Below are positions 8,751 to 19,740 of a stretch of 64,000 bases of DNA, piece after piece. The DNA comes from Cycas panzhihuaensis (taxonomy: Eukaryota; Cycadophyta). The DNA is taken from the NCBI GenBank assembly GCA_023213395.1, contig CM041465.1, positions 206,405,741 through 206,469,740 on the forward strand, written 5' to 3'. Under the pieces are notes generated by a model, which did not search any database, had not been told where the DNA came from, and saw only the letters and a list, made by a program, of their open reading frames with translations. Made by a program: the position numbers and the translations under genes. The stretch's first letter is position 1. Each line of letters begins with the position of its first letter.

Positions 8751-10464
8751 GGGATACTTCGACTTATATCTGAAGGGGTCAAGGTCCTCTAAACTACAAA
8801 ACTTAAGAAGTAAGTTCGAAAATTTACGTATGATGCCTCATGAATCAATAACTGAATTTATGACCAAGATTCAAGATATAGTTAACCAAATGAGGTCCCT
8901 TGGGGACACCCTAACCGAACAAAGAGTTGTTGAACGGATCCTTCGATGTGTAGGAGCCGTTAGATGCTTTGAGATGGTAGCTACTAGTATTAGTGTATCT
9001 AAAGACCTAAGTACCCTCAAAATAGAACAACTTACTGCTATGCTCATGTCCATAGAAGAGCAACAAGCTGCCAATGAAACCTTAGAACATGCCTTTGCTA
9101 CAAAGGCCAACATTCAACCTAACTCTCAAGATGGCACCTCAAAACAAAATGAATCCCCTTTAAGGAGAAAAGATGAAAACCCTAGAAATGAACCTAGACA
9201 AAATCCTCCACGATACCAAGCTCCTCATAATAGACAAGGACGACCCCCACAACATGAAAACTCTCCAAGACATTCGAACACTCAAAGAAACCCTAACCAA
9301 CGAAGACAAGTTGAAAATTATTCTTGTTGTCCACATTGTCATGGGAACCCACAACCTTCTAGAACACCTCAAAACTATCGTGACCAACCAAGAAACAATC
9401 ATACTCAATTCTATGAGGAAAGGGGGAGACCTTTCAACCTTGATCGCTCTCCACCAAGGAATCAAAATCTTAGTTATGGAAAAAAAGATCAACAATATTG
9501 CACTTATTGTCGTAGAAATGGTCACACGGAAGATAAGTGTTTTTCCAAACATGGACCACCCTCTAGAGGACATGTGTCAAATACATCAGAATCTAAAATC
9601 AACAATAGGTTATTTCTATCTAGTTTTTCAAACCAGGAAGAAGAGGATGATAATTGGTACATTGATTCCGGTTGTTCCACCCACATGACCCATAAAGAAC
9701 AATTATTTCAAACTTTAGATACAAATAAGAAAGGGTCTATTATGTTTGGAGACAACACTTCTCACCAATCGATTGGAAAAAGGAACATTGCCTTATTGAC
9801 TGATAGTGGTGAATATAAATATTTAAATGATGTTCTATACGTCCTCGCTTTAAGGAAAAACTTACTATCGGTAGGACAGATGATGGGACAAGACTATAAA
9901 ATAATTTTTGACAACGGTGAATGTGTCATCAAAGACAAACGACAAAATGAAGCTATTGTTGCTAGGGGTATCATGACTAAAGATCGTTTATTTAAACTTA
10001 CTATCACCCCCTCAGAAACATATGCCCTTAGAACCACAACTACTATGGATAGTGACCTATGGCATCGACGTTTCGGTCACCTTAATTATACAAGTTTAGC
10101 CCTTATGAAAAGATTAGATATGGTTAATGGCTTACTCCCTATTGATGTTAACAAAGAGTTGTGTGAGGGATGCCTTCTTAGAAAACATCATAGAGAAAGC
10201 TTTCCAGACTTTAGCCATCGGGCATCTGCCCCTCTTCAACTCGTCTACACAGATATTTGTGGCCCCATGGCCCCCCCCCCCCTGGCCGGGGCCAAATATT
10301 TCCTTACATTTATTGGTGACTTTACAAGAAAGACTTGGGTGTTCTTTCACAAACACAAATCTGATGCTTCCGACCACTTTGTTGACATCACAACCTTCGT
10401 TGAGCGACAAAGTGGATATCATATCCTCTCCTTAAGATCGATAATGGGGAGAATTTACCTCTAA
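8749..10464 (+). CDS. C1 gag C-terminus, protease, GAG-pre-integrase and integrase core (571-codon ORF)
   Basis: Longest ORF in the window. Order: gag capsid region (UBN2-like) to about residue 120; a basic Pro/Asn/Arg-rich linker; a CX2CX4HX4C zinc knuckle (C-T-Y-C...H...C, 9,499-9,540); the protease active site W-Y-I-D-S-G-C-S (Asp codon 9,664); the GAG-pre-integrase motif L-W-H-R-R-F-G-H-L (about 10,057-10,083); and the start of integrase with T-D-I-C-G-P (first catalytic Asp near 10,252). The ATG at 8,749 is an internal Met reached after a frameshift, not the natural start. A second frameshift at about 10,425-10,440 puts the D-N-G-G-E-F block of integrase into another frame. Twelve consecutive C bases at 10,271-10,282 encode prolines. 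Confidence 0.85.
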   Translation: MGYFDLYLKGSRSSKLQNLRSKFENLRMMPHESITEFMTKIQDIVNQMRSLGDTLTEQRVVERILRCVGAVRCFEMVATSISVSKDLSTLKIEQLTAMLMSIEEQQAANETLEHAFATKANIQPNSQDGTSKQNESPLRRKDENPRNEPRQNPPRYQAPHNRQGRPPQHENSPRHSNTQRNPNQRRQVENYSCCPHCHGNPQPSRTPQNYRDQPRNNHTQFYEERGRPFNLDRSPPRNQNLSYGKKDQQYCTYCRRNGHTEDKCFSKHGPPSRGHVSNTSESKINNRLFLSSFSNQEEEDDNWYIDSGCSTHMTHKEQLFQTLDTNKKGSIMFGDNTSHQSIGKRNIALLTDSGEYKYLNDVLYVLALRKNLLSVGQMMGQDYKIIFDNGECVIKDKRQNEAIVARGIMTKDRLFKLTITPSETYALRTTTTMDSDLWHRRFGHLNYTSLALMKRLDMVNGLLPIDVNKELCEGCLLRKHHRESFPDFSHRASAPLQLVYTDICGPMAPPPLAGAKYFLTFIGDFTRKTWVFFHKHKSDASDHFVDITTFVERQSGYHILSLRSIMGRIYL

Positions 10465-11790
10465 TATCTTCAAGGATTCTTGTATCCAACATAGGATTAG
10501 GCGACAACATACCAACCCCTACACCCCACAACGAAATGGTGTAGTGAAAGGAAAAATATAACTATAGTAGAAATGGCATCAGTATGCTTAAAGATAAAAA
10601 GTTAGGGGATGAATTTTGGGGTGAAGTACCCATACTGCAGCCTACTTACTTAATCGATGTTCCACAAAAGCCGTTAGGGGAAGACACCGGAAGAAGCATG
10701 GACAAAGTTATAAACCTAGTATTCATCACCTTAAGGTATTTGGTCGCTTAGCCTATGCCCATGTCCCCACGACCAAAGAAGAACCAAATTAGATGACCAT
10801 AGTGTAAAATGTATCTTTATTGAATATAGTGAATCATCAAAATCTTACAAAGTTTATGATCCCAAATCCCGAAAAGTTATTCTGAGTAGGGATGTCAAAT
10901 TTCAAGAGGACACCTACTATCAAAATAACTATGAACAACAAAAAGACATTACCATTAAGTTTAATGCATCAAATACATCTAAATATGTGCCACCTATGTG
11001 GAGAAACTCTCCAGAAACTACTAGGGAAACAACATCACCTCAACCACCATCACAACCCCTACCCAAATGGGTTCAACGCAACCATGACTTAGGAAATATA
11101 TTAGATAACAATCGAAGATCTACACGTTCACACAAAGTTAACTTTGCTCTAATGAGTAAGTTACTTGAAAGTCGTGAGCCTTAAACCTTTGGTGAGGCTA
11201 ATCAACATGAGTGCTGGCAAAAAGCCATGCAAGAGGAATATAAATCTATCGTTAAAAATGACACTTGGGAACTTGTAGACTTACCACCAAGGAAGAAAGC
11301 CATTAGAACCAAATGGGTTTATAAGACTAAGTTCCACTCTGATGGATCAATTGATAAATATAAAGCTTGTTTAGTTGCCAAAGGATATGCCCAAAGAGAA
11401 GGCATAGACTATACCGAAACATTTGCCCCAGTTGCTAGAATGGAGTCAGTTCGCATGATAATAAGTTTAGCCGCTCAAATGGGTTGGCCTGTTTATCAAA
11501 TGGACGTAAAAGTGCTTTTTAAATGGTTATATCCAAGAAGATATCTATGTCTCTCAACCCCGGTTTTGAAGTCGGGAAGAAAACAAAGTGTATAAGTTAA
11601 AGAAAGCATTATATGGTCTAAAACAAGCACCTAGGGCTTGGTATTCCCATATAGACACATATCTTAAAGATCAAGGGTTTGAAAGATCTCAAGCAGATCC
11701 AAACCTATACACCAAAATTAAAGGAAATTCGATATTGATCGTAGGACTTTACGTAGACGACTTAATTTATACCGGAAATGACTCCCAACA
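10440..11790 (+). pseudogene. C1 integrase C-terminal half and truncated reverse transcriptase
   Basis: Integrase resumes at 10,440 in a shifted frame (D-N-G-E-N region, then P-Y-T-P-Q-R-N-G-V). The linker after integrase (R-D-V-K-F and a Pro/Gln-rich stretch, about 10,860-11,070) is readable. A single TAA at 11,182-11,184 breaks the frame before RT. RT runs from W-Q-K-A-M-Q-E-E (about 11,215) through K-W-V-Y-K-T-K-F and Y-Q-M-D-V-K. It loses a base in a T run at about 11,515, and continues in another frame from 11,588 to the intact active site Y-V-D-D (11,750-11,761). The element stops 29 bases later, so the RT thumb and RNase H are missing. Confidence 0.85.
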
Positions 11791-12515
11791 CATTTTGGCC
11801 TCTTTCCTATCAATAATACTGCCATTTAATCCTCTATTACTCTTCATATCTAATAGGGTAGATTTGATTCTTTATGAGGGTTTTAAACTATTGCCATGTG
11901 ATTTCAGCCATATTATGGGACTTGAGATATATATTCCACAAAACTAATGCATGTTTAGATAGTTTTAACTTAGCAAAAGTGATTTTCTATTGGTTTTTGT
12001 ACTCATAACTTGAAAAGTATGTTTCTAGTTGGTCCAACTAATCATCTAATTTTTTAATATCTAAGGTTTCACCATAGATGAGTAGTTCAAGTTTCGCTTC
12101 TATCTTGAATGGATACACTACCATCGATGGACTGTCTTCTTCTTCTTCCTCATCTTATTGGTCTTTTACAAGTCCTTCACTTGCCTCTTCTTTTACTGTT
12201 TTATCTTCTTCCTTCTTCTTGCCTTTGGCTATTAAAGATGATGCACCTTGTTGAGAAACAAGTTGTGCCATAAGTTGAGTTAACCTATCAAGGTTTTATT
12301 CCATCTTTATGAACCTTTTCTCCATCTCTTGCTCAAGTTTAACCATCTTCTTTCATTGTCTATGCTCTCTCTCAAGCAGTTTAGTCAAAGGTTTGCTACT
12401 TAATAGGTATTGAAATCTATTTTTTATATAATCTTTTTATATGGCAAGATAATGAGGGTTTTTTTTTCCTTTTTCTTCAAAAATTCCTAAACTCCTAAGG
12501 GTTTTTAAAAACTAA
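11791..12515 (-). pseudogene. Gypsy-G copy 1, gag, right of the C1 insertion
   Basis: Continuation of the antisense gypsy interrupted at 4,376. Read on the minus strand from 12,360, it shows the gag N-terminal polar segment (E-Q-E-M-E-K-R-F-I-K-M-E), the Q-L-V-S-Q-Q-G-A-S-S block, a charged E/K/S linker and the W-L-D-Q-L / A-L-V-W-W capsid region. A gag ORF of this family is best preserved in copy 3 (56,519-56,707). Upstream on the same strand come the primer-binding site and LTR. Many stops; not functional. Confidence 0.75.
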
Positions 12516-12527
12516 GCTCTGGTACCA
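12516..12527 (-). other. Gypsy-G copy 1 primer-binding site
   Basis: Minus strand reads TGGTACCAGAGC, one base from the tRNA-iMet primer-binding consensus. The same site is TGGTATCAGAGC in copies 2 and 3 (52,995-53,006 and 56,877-56,888). It fixes the orientation of gypsy-G and the inner LTR border. Confidence 0.85.
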
Positions 12528-12534
12528 AAAATAT

Positions 12535-13346
12535 TGATCTGAGTTTAAATGGGAAAGTGAAAACTTAATCCAATCAAAATAAATTTAGATTTAATATATA
12601 ATAGAATACATTATATTTAGAAATATTTTATTTTTCTTATAAAATTTTGTTTTATATGCATGTTATTACACACTTTCTTCCACTACTACAATAATTAGGA
12701 ATGGATTAAAAAATGATGGGCACATTCTAGGCTACTATGTACTCTCTGATATGTTTCCCAAGATTTCGATATGAGGTATTATACTTTATTTAGTCACATA
12801 AAACTTCTAGAATATTTTCTTCATCTTGGGCATCTTCCAATGGTTGCTCTACCTATTTTCCTCTTTTATGGGCTATATCTAGACTTTCATGGACTTCTCT
12901 TGTGCCTCACAAACAGATTCAGTTACTTCTTCCTACTCCTTCCCATTCACTTCACTATGTATCTCTACTTGCATTTGTCTTCCCACACAAACTTAGGTTT
13001 AGAGTAGTTTTCAAGTTTGGGTTATTATTCTGCATTATTTCCTAAATTTTCTCACTCATCTCATTGTGTATGCAATTTTTGGGTACTCGTCTCTACTTTC
13101 TGGACTGATCTGGGTAGTTTTTCTATTGTTTCTAAGTATGTTCAACTTTGTAAAACTATTTTTCTATTTTTTCCTTTTTGTATTCTAGTCATCCATTTGA
13201 TCTATTAAAAACTAATTAAAATTTATTTAAATCTATTATTTCTTTCTTAAATTAGGTAGAGGACACTTTTACAGATGTCCCCCTAAACTTTTGTAACAAA
13301 GAGAGTCTGTTTTCTTCACCAAATCACATTTTTTGTAAGGTGACCA
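12535..13346 (-). repeat. Gypsy-G copy 1, 5' LTR
   Basis: About 810 bp present four times in the window: here, 21,096-21,896, 53,014-53,825 and 56,896-57,623. On the plus strand the copies begin TGAT and end GTGACCA or GGGTCA, giving TG...CA ends. The ORFs inside (12,771-13,208) are not conserved as protein among copies. Beyond 13,346 the sequence switches to copia-A leader. Confidence 0.8.
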
Positions 13347-14556
13347 AGGGCTCCAATTCCAAGAGGGCTTAAGGCCTCTCTTTCAGTTTTTTACCATAAA
13401 TAATAAGCTGCATTATTTTCATAATATCTCCCTAACCAAGAGTTTGTTTTCCAAACGATTAGATCCATTAGAAAGCTAACTCAGGGATCTATATACTAAA
13501 GTTATATTTATGTTGATTTAAAATTGTTTTATAGGTTCTTATGCTGCTAAAGTTAGACCCCTTAGTTGGTACTAGATTGAGCTTTTCACATTATTTTTAA
13601 GCAATTTATTAAATTTATTGAAGTATGTTTATGTTATATTGGTACATTAACCTATTTTAGTAGATTTCATTTTAAAATTTGAAGCTTATATATGATTTTT
13701 GGATGAATATTATGTAGGTTTACCCTTTGAGAATGAGGCAAATATTTAGATAACTTTTACAAATAAAAAATCTTTCTAACCCTTAATTTACTTTATTTTA
13801 AGCTTCCTATATCATTTTATTTTATTTAAAGCTTATTTTATTTCATTCTAAAGCTCATTTTATTTTAGTTTAAAGCTCAATTTATTTTATATTCACTTCA
13901 TTTCATATTTATTTCATTAAAAACTTATTTCATTCCCTTTCTTGTTATATTTTTTAAGTTATTTTCAATTGTTATTAAAAAAAACCTTTATTTGTTAACA
14001 AGGCCATATCTAAAATTAACTCTTACATTAATAAGATAATTTTTTAAATGAACAATCCTTTTTCTAGCCTTACAAAGATAATGGTTAGGACCCCTAAAAT
14101 TACCACCTCGTAGATATCTTTGGTGGACTCTAAGTTGTTAAGGAAGAAATTAACTATCAGGTGTATTCAATGGCAAGCTAAGGTAGAGTACTTTATTTTT
14201 TTGGAGTTCAGAGACTACGCTAGACCTAGGGGGATGAGTGTCTTAGTTGTAAAGCTTTTATCGCTAGATCTATTACTAGGTATAAGTCTAACACAGGTGG
14301 ATTAATAAATTAAGGAGGTTTTATACCTTCTTAGCATCTTGTGTACTAAGGTATATAGAGCCTAGTGCTCACATACTAGTATATTAGGTCCCTGATTTGC
14401 CATTTGTGGGTATGTACCACTTGATAGGATAATAACTGAAAGCTTCCCTTAGAGACTCAAAAACTTAGAGCCTAATAACTTTCTAAGTAGATAAAACACA
14501 TTTTTTTTAAAACTATCATTAGGAGGACATTTGAATAAACTTATTTTTGAAATGTA
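13347..14556 (+). other. Copia-A copy 1 leader (partial)
   Basis: Non-coding. Its 3' half matches the C1 leader (compare 14,070-14,460 with 7,880-8,340), and its first part matches more loosely around the AGAAAGCTAACTCA stretch near 13,470. The upstream part of the leader and the copia-A LTR are missing, replaced by gypsy-G LTR. The same truncation is shared by the copies at 53,826 and 57,624. Confidence 0.75.
13797..13935 (+). repeat. Degenerate AT-rich minisatellite in copia-A leader, copy 1
   Basis: Imperfect repeats of a roughly 20-bp unit like TTTAAAGCTCATTTTATTTT. Copies 2 (54,260-54,410) and 3 (58,075-58,260) carry different unit numbers and orders. Confidence 0.7.
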
Positions 14557-15850
14557 ATGGCTACAAACTTTGGTAATATGATCATCCCTAAGTTTAATAG
14601 TTCAAATTTCTTAAATTAAAGTAGGAGGATAAGACCCATCCTCATAGCTAAAGACATATAGGATATTGTAAAGATATGATATATAGAAGTTAGTGAGAAT
14701 GCCACTTCAGTAGAAAAGTAAGCCTATAAAGAATATGTAAAAAAGAATAATGAAGCACTAGCATTAATTTTTTGTGCCTTAGAAGATCATATTTTCCTAA
14801 GAGTTAGTGAAGCATCAAAATCAAAAGAAGCATGGGATACATTACAACTAATTTATCAAGGAGTAGTCTCATCAAAACTCCAAACATTAAGGTGTAAATT
14901 TAAGAACATAAGGATGTCACCCAAGAAGACCATCAATAAGTTTATAACTAAGGTTCAAGCTCTAGTGAACTAAATTAGATCTCTTGGAGAAATACTTACT
15001 AAACAAAGGGTTGTGAAATGAATACTTAGATATGTTGAAGAAATTAAAAGGTTTGAGATGGTAGCCACAAGCATAGAGGTATCTAAGGACTTAAGCACCT
15101 TGAAGATAGAATAATTAAGTGCTACATTGATGGTTGTTGAGTAAAAAAAGGGCACCAATAAATCCTTGGAACATGCATTTATAACAAAGGCTAGAATTCA
15201 ATCAAATACCCAAGCTCATAGCTTAAGGATAGGGGATAAATCCCTAAGGAGGGGAGATAGGAATCCAAGACAAGATGTATACTAAGATCAACATCCTAAA
15301 TATGAAGCTCCTCATCAAAGGCATGACGGATCTAATTAAGGATACATAAGTTAAAATAGATACCAAAGCCAAGTAATATATCAAGAAGTTAGCCAGTGTT
15401 GTCATAATTATCAAGGCCAAAGTAATTTTCAAAGACCTAATCCATATTATCCAAGTAATAGATAAGGCAATAATAAAGGCCTATATTTGGAAAGGGGAAG
15501 GACACCCTCTATGGATAGAGGAACCCCTAGAAGTAGTAGCTTAAGGTAAAAAGGAAAAGATCCTATCCAATGCACATATTGTCATAAGGTCAGCCACACT
15601 GAAGATAGATGTTTTGCTAAAAATGGCCATCCAACAAGAGGGAGTGCTAATATAGTCATTAAAAATAGAGAAAATGATCAACTATTTTTATCAAGCCTTA
15701 TTGTAAATAAAGAATAAGATTGTTGGTACATATACTCTAGATGCTCCATTCACACGACACACAAGGAAGAGATATTCTAAACTATTGACAAGACCCCAAA
15801 AGGGAAAATTACACCGAATATCCATATATTTTATATTATAGACATGTAAT
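14557..15850 (+). pseudogene. Copia-A copy 1, gag to protease, truncated
   Basis: Begins MATNFGNMIIPKF, the homologue of the C1 gag start. The capsid region is broken by stops. The zinc knuckle C-T-Y-C-H-K-V-S-H-T-E-D-R-C is complete in its four ligands (about 15,577-15,620). The protease motif reads C-W-Y-I-Y-S-R-C-S near 15,722, so the catalytic Asp is Tyr and the Gly is Arg. Coding similarity stops at 15,850 and unrelated sequence X follows. The same truncation point occurs at 60,165 in copy 3, so the break is older than the duplication. Confidence 0.85.
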
Positions 15851-16964
15851 TCATTCATCAAGATCTTAGTTCCTTACTTCCACTCCTCTTTAAGCTTCAA
15901 ATTATAATAACCTCAAAATTTCATGGCTCTTTTATTAATTAAAGGACATTTACACTCTATACTTAAGTAATGTCATTTCTTGTGTAAATTATATGCTCTA
16001 TAATTTCTACAATGATTTCTCCTTTTTACTCGTGTATTAATTTCTAAAAACATCCATTGTCATCCTCCTTATTATTATGATATTCTCATTAGATCACTCT
16101 CTTTCATAATAGCCAAGAATTATTTGGTCATTATCCTTACCCATGCTCGTGTTTTCTAAACATATCATATTAATTAATATTCCCACAAGAAATAGATGTC
16201 ACCTAAAAGAAATTGAATTTAATAAATGACTTGAAAAATTATAGAATATGAAGTAGAGGAAGAAAATTCAAATTTTCATAAACTCATCCAAGCACATGAT
16301 TCAAAAATGACTCTAACTTCTTTATTTTACTATGAAACTTTAAATACACAAAATATCAATTCAATGATACAAGAAAAAATGAAAAAAAATAGCTCAAATT
16401 TGAATTGAAGGGTCATAAACACTTATTTTAAAGTAGTTATTATGGTTTATAATATGTTATGATGGTTTAAGAGTGCTTTATTAAAACATCAATCTCTCTT
16501 TAGGTGGTTTGTTATTTAGGTTTATGATATGTTATAATGGTTTGAGCATGTGTTCTTTGAAAATTGATGTCGTTTTTGACAATTTAATGTTATTCTAATA
16601 TTTTTCTTATCCATGTTAAAATTCTCTTCCCATTTCTTAAGTATATTCTCTCATTTCAATGGAAAGCCTATATCTATACAACTTTAGTTGATCCATCACA
16701 ATTGAACCCTTATATTTTAGCCATGTCTAGATAAACTCCTACTCAAAAAGTATCATCAAACGATTTCTTCCACTAGGGACCCATTAAGAGCCCATTCCTA
16801 ATAAAAAGCATAAGGCAATTTTCTTTTATGATTTAAACTGATGTGGTTGAGAGTAGCCCTAATGATCTTGACCCAATAGGATAGAGAGGTTATATGGTTA
16901 AGCCTATAAACATTTTCTATTTATCAAGACCATAGTTATAAAAAGAGTAGACCTATCCTTCATC

Positions 16965-17245
16965 TCCATGCACTAAATACAATGGCAAATATGGGAGCAA
17001 GAGAGACTTAAGAGAAAGAGACTAGCTCTCACAAAATAGGGAGGTAAGAATGAACCTCCTCCATTGAGCTTTTACTTTTACAGTGAGAAAGGAAGCATTA
17101 GAGTTAGGTGAAATGAAATTACACATAATGCACATGAAAGTGCATTTCACTTAAGTGATCTAATTTAAAGTTTACTTAACACCTTTTTAGGAATAATCAG
17201 CTAATATAATGACGTTGTGACATTAACCCATTACAAGTTAACATG
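16965..17245 (-). repeat. Diverged LTR related to the copia-D LTR, copy 1
   Basis: Same order of short matches as the copia-D LTR (40,301-40,616): CAATGGCAA, GAGGTAAGAATGAA, TTGAGCTTTTACTTTTA, AGCATTAGAGTTAGG, then TGCACATGAAAGTGCATTTC against TGCACATAAAGTGCATTTC. Probably the LTR of an old antisense copia. Neither partner LTR nor coding body can be followed. Its duplicate is at about 61,190-61,470. Confidence 0.45.
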
Positions 17246-18879
17246 ACCACGGTTAAATCATAAGTAGGAGAATATAAAAACTATCATATAATTTCCAATC
17301 AAATAAAAGATCTAGTGGGACAAAACACTTTCTTTCCACCATTTCCATGGAAAACCCATTAACCTTTCTATGGGCTTGTATTTAATCCAATGTTTATTTG
17401 CTAAATCAATTTCTAAATAGTCACAAAATATGTATGTGGCCACCCATTGATTTTATTTTGAAATGTATGTTGGGGTGTGTTTTGATAAAGACATCTTCAT
17501 ATGGGTTCTATCCACTAGCCATAAAAATATAGCATTATTAAAACAAAGTAATAAGTACAAACCCAATGGAAATTCTAGCCCTGGGTATATCTTTTTTGGG
17601 GTCATACATATTTTTCTACACCACCCATTTAAGGATGACTCTAATAAAGCTCTATGATTATTGTACCATGCTCATGTCAATATGCGCCTATAATTTATTG
17701 TTATAGGAATATAAGATTCAATGAAATATGGATTCACAAAGATCAAGAGGTAGTTAAGATGGCATGGCACCTCTAATGTCCACATTCATATTAAATGCCA
17801 TTATCTAATAATTGCAATGCATTCTAAGGGATCTCTTGCATAATAGATAAATTGTAGTTATTTTGGAGTACCACTTTATGGGTGATCTAGTTTAGTAGAA
17901 GCCATTGGATTATACCATCCTTTGTAACAAATAATAAAAACAATCAAAATTTCCTCCAAAAAGGTACTAACCAATTTAGATGAAAAATAGAAAATAATAT
18001 ATTATTGTAAAGAGTTATAGAACTACCCTTTAACTCTCTCAATGAACTTCAAGATGATGTTAGATGTTCCTACATGGGAATAATTCCTCCTATGGTACTT
18101 GTTTTATAGGATTTCCCATACTTCCCTTCTAAATAGATTAATTCAAGTAAGAATTTTGAAACCATGCATAAGTTTTAGCCATGTGTAACAAGTTCAATTG
18201 AACTAAAGATCTAACATGTAGTTTAGCCTTTATTATACTTTTAATTGGCATTGCATACTACTTGGGCAATAGGTGGAATCCAAGAGATTAGTAATGTACA
18301 TGACAAACATAAGTTATGATATATAAGTTCCTTCATACTTCATTTCTTGTTGCAAATAGAAGCATACCACAAGAGAGTAAACATTAGTGGCAACATAGTT
18401 TATAACATATAAGTTCCTTGATATTTCCATTCCTTGTTCCTAATTGAGGCATAACGTCAAGAGAGCAAGGATTAGAGAAATGCCTATATCACACAAGATC
18501 ATGTTCCAACGCATCTTGGAAATTTCAACAGCTAAGCTAGTATGGAGTAGATTATAGTAACTGCAGACTGACTTGAAGGCTAATATGGATTAGATTTAAT
18601 TCCCTTAATCTGAAGGTTATGGTGATTTCCAAGATTATAGAGAAATTTACAATAATTAGATCAGGCACATTTAAGACCAGCCTACAACATTTATAATCTA
18701 TCATGGGGTTTACATTAAAAATCGACTAACAAAGGGAAAGCAACAATTTAGAATTTGTGCCTTAAGAAAATTTGTGGTGCATCTTGTTGTTCTCAGAAAG
18801 TATAAAGGATCATTATAGTTATTTTGAAGAGAAATAAGAGACAAAACCCTCATTCCACCTGATTTGACATGGATAAAAT

Positions 18880-19330
18880 AGTTAGCTATGAAACCAAGTC
18901 AATTAATAGTTTTGTTGTAAGGTCCAAATCATCTGTAAATGAGTTAATTGGCTATCTAACACCCAAAACCATAATTCCTCTCCAAAGCCAATTTTCTTTT
19001 GCTCTTTCTAACAAATAGCCTATAGTTTTTGCACCTACTATGTATAGCTATGCCATTAATGGGTAGCTTTATCTATTTGATTCCTCTAAAAGGATATTTT
19101 CAATGGAGGATGCATTAATCGATTCTCTAGGGAAAAATAGGGCAAGAGGAAGGACTTCTAAAAAGTAGTTTAAGATAAATGAATACAACCAAACAAAAAA
19201 TGAGCTATTAATATTTTTTACCATAGAATGTGTAACGCATAATACTATTTTTAAAAATAAAAAATAAAAACAATCATGAGAGGCTTCTAAAGAGTTCAAA
19301 TTAGAGAAAAACAAGATGCTTAGGTTCACA
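18880..19330 (-). pseudogene. Possible reverse-transcriptase relic in X
   Basis: Minus-strand reading around 19,330-18,880 shows L-P-L-A-L-F-F near 19,150, E-R-A-K-E-N-W-L-W-R-G-I near 18,990, and N-S-F-T-D-D-L-D-L near 18,930. This spacing recalls the P-L-S-P/A-x-x-F and F-A-D-D motifs of a non-LTR reverse transcriptase. The duplicate at 63,000-63,400 gives a similar reading. Stops and the weak motif match leave this as a guess. Confidence 0.22.
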
Positions 19331-19740
19331 AGTTCATGGGTTTGTGGATTTAAAGATTCGAAGAACCTAGTTCCTCCCTTTGAGAATAGAGTTTATGGAT
19401 TTAGGTTTGGTGATTTTCATTTTTTAATAAAATAATAAAAAAAGGAATCATAGACATTGAGAATAATCATTAAACATATAGACAATGATACATTGAAATT
19501 TTCTATAAATATAAATTAAAAAAAAAAAAAGAAATAAATATAATAATAAAGATTAAGAATATAAGATTGATCACTAATCACCAAATAATAAACACATAAA
19601 TAATGACATGTTAAACAATTATAATAAATATCAACTAAATGCTTATTATCATATAATGATGTTCATGTACAAAAATGACAAATGTGAAAGTCATAACTTG
19701 ATAACATCAAATTGAAAGTATACATACAAATAGAGGATCA

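Larger units (their letters stand above)
4377..11790 (+). mobile_element. Copia C1: 7.4-kb copia-A family element inserted into gypsy-G, lacking its 3' LTR
   Basis: Starts with TGTTGGGAAT and carries a 5' LTR, a tRNA-Met primer-binding site, a very long leader, gag, protease, integrase and most of reverse transcriptase. Flanked by CATTT on both sides (4,372-4,376 and 11,791-11,795), and two empty-site copies of the target exist at 52,270-52,280 and 56,152-56,160. The 3' end stops just after the RT active site and ends CCCAACA, an exact inverted match to its first seven bases, so RNase H and the 3' LTR are gone. It is the least decayed copia-A member in the window and absent from the other block, so it inserted after the block was duplicated. 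Confidence 0.88.
15851..19740. other. Stretch X, copy 1: non-coding, no intact gene
   Basis: 3.9 kb of AT-rich sequence with a collinear second copy at 60,166-63,899. I see a possible LTR at 16,965-17,245 and a weak antisense RT-like trace at 18,880-19,330 (listed separately). The short ORFs at 17,463-17,657 and 19,069-19,329 have recognisable counterparts only because the whole block is duplicated. Copy 1 holds about 110 bases near 16,470-16,580 and about 50 bases near 17,735-17,790 that copy 2 lacks. Confidence 0.6.

Noticed and set aside
9160-9688. ORFs of 137 and 171 codons overlapping C1 gag in other frames
   Set aside because: Shadows of the real gag frame, which has the zinc knuckle and protease motifs.
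12771-13208. ORFs inside gypsy-G LTR (also 53,249-53,587 and 57,200-57,406)
   Set aside because: Hydrophobic translations of LTR sequence; frames differ among copies.
17463-17657. A conserved gene in X (sense at 17,463-17,657, antisense at 61,545-61,739)
   Set aside because: The open strand differs between the two copies, so neither frame has been maintained; similarity reflects the block duplication.
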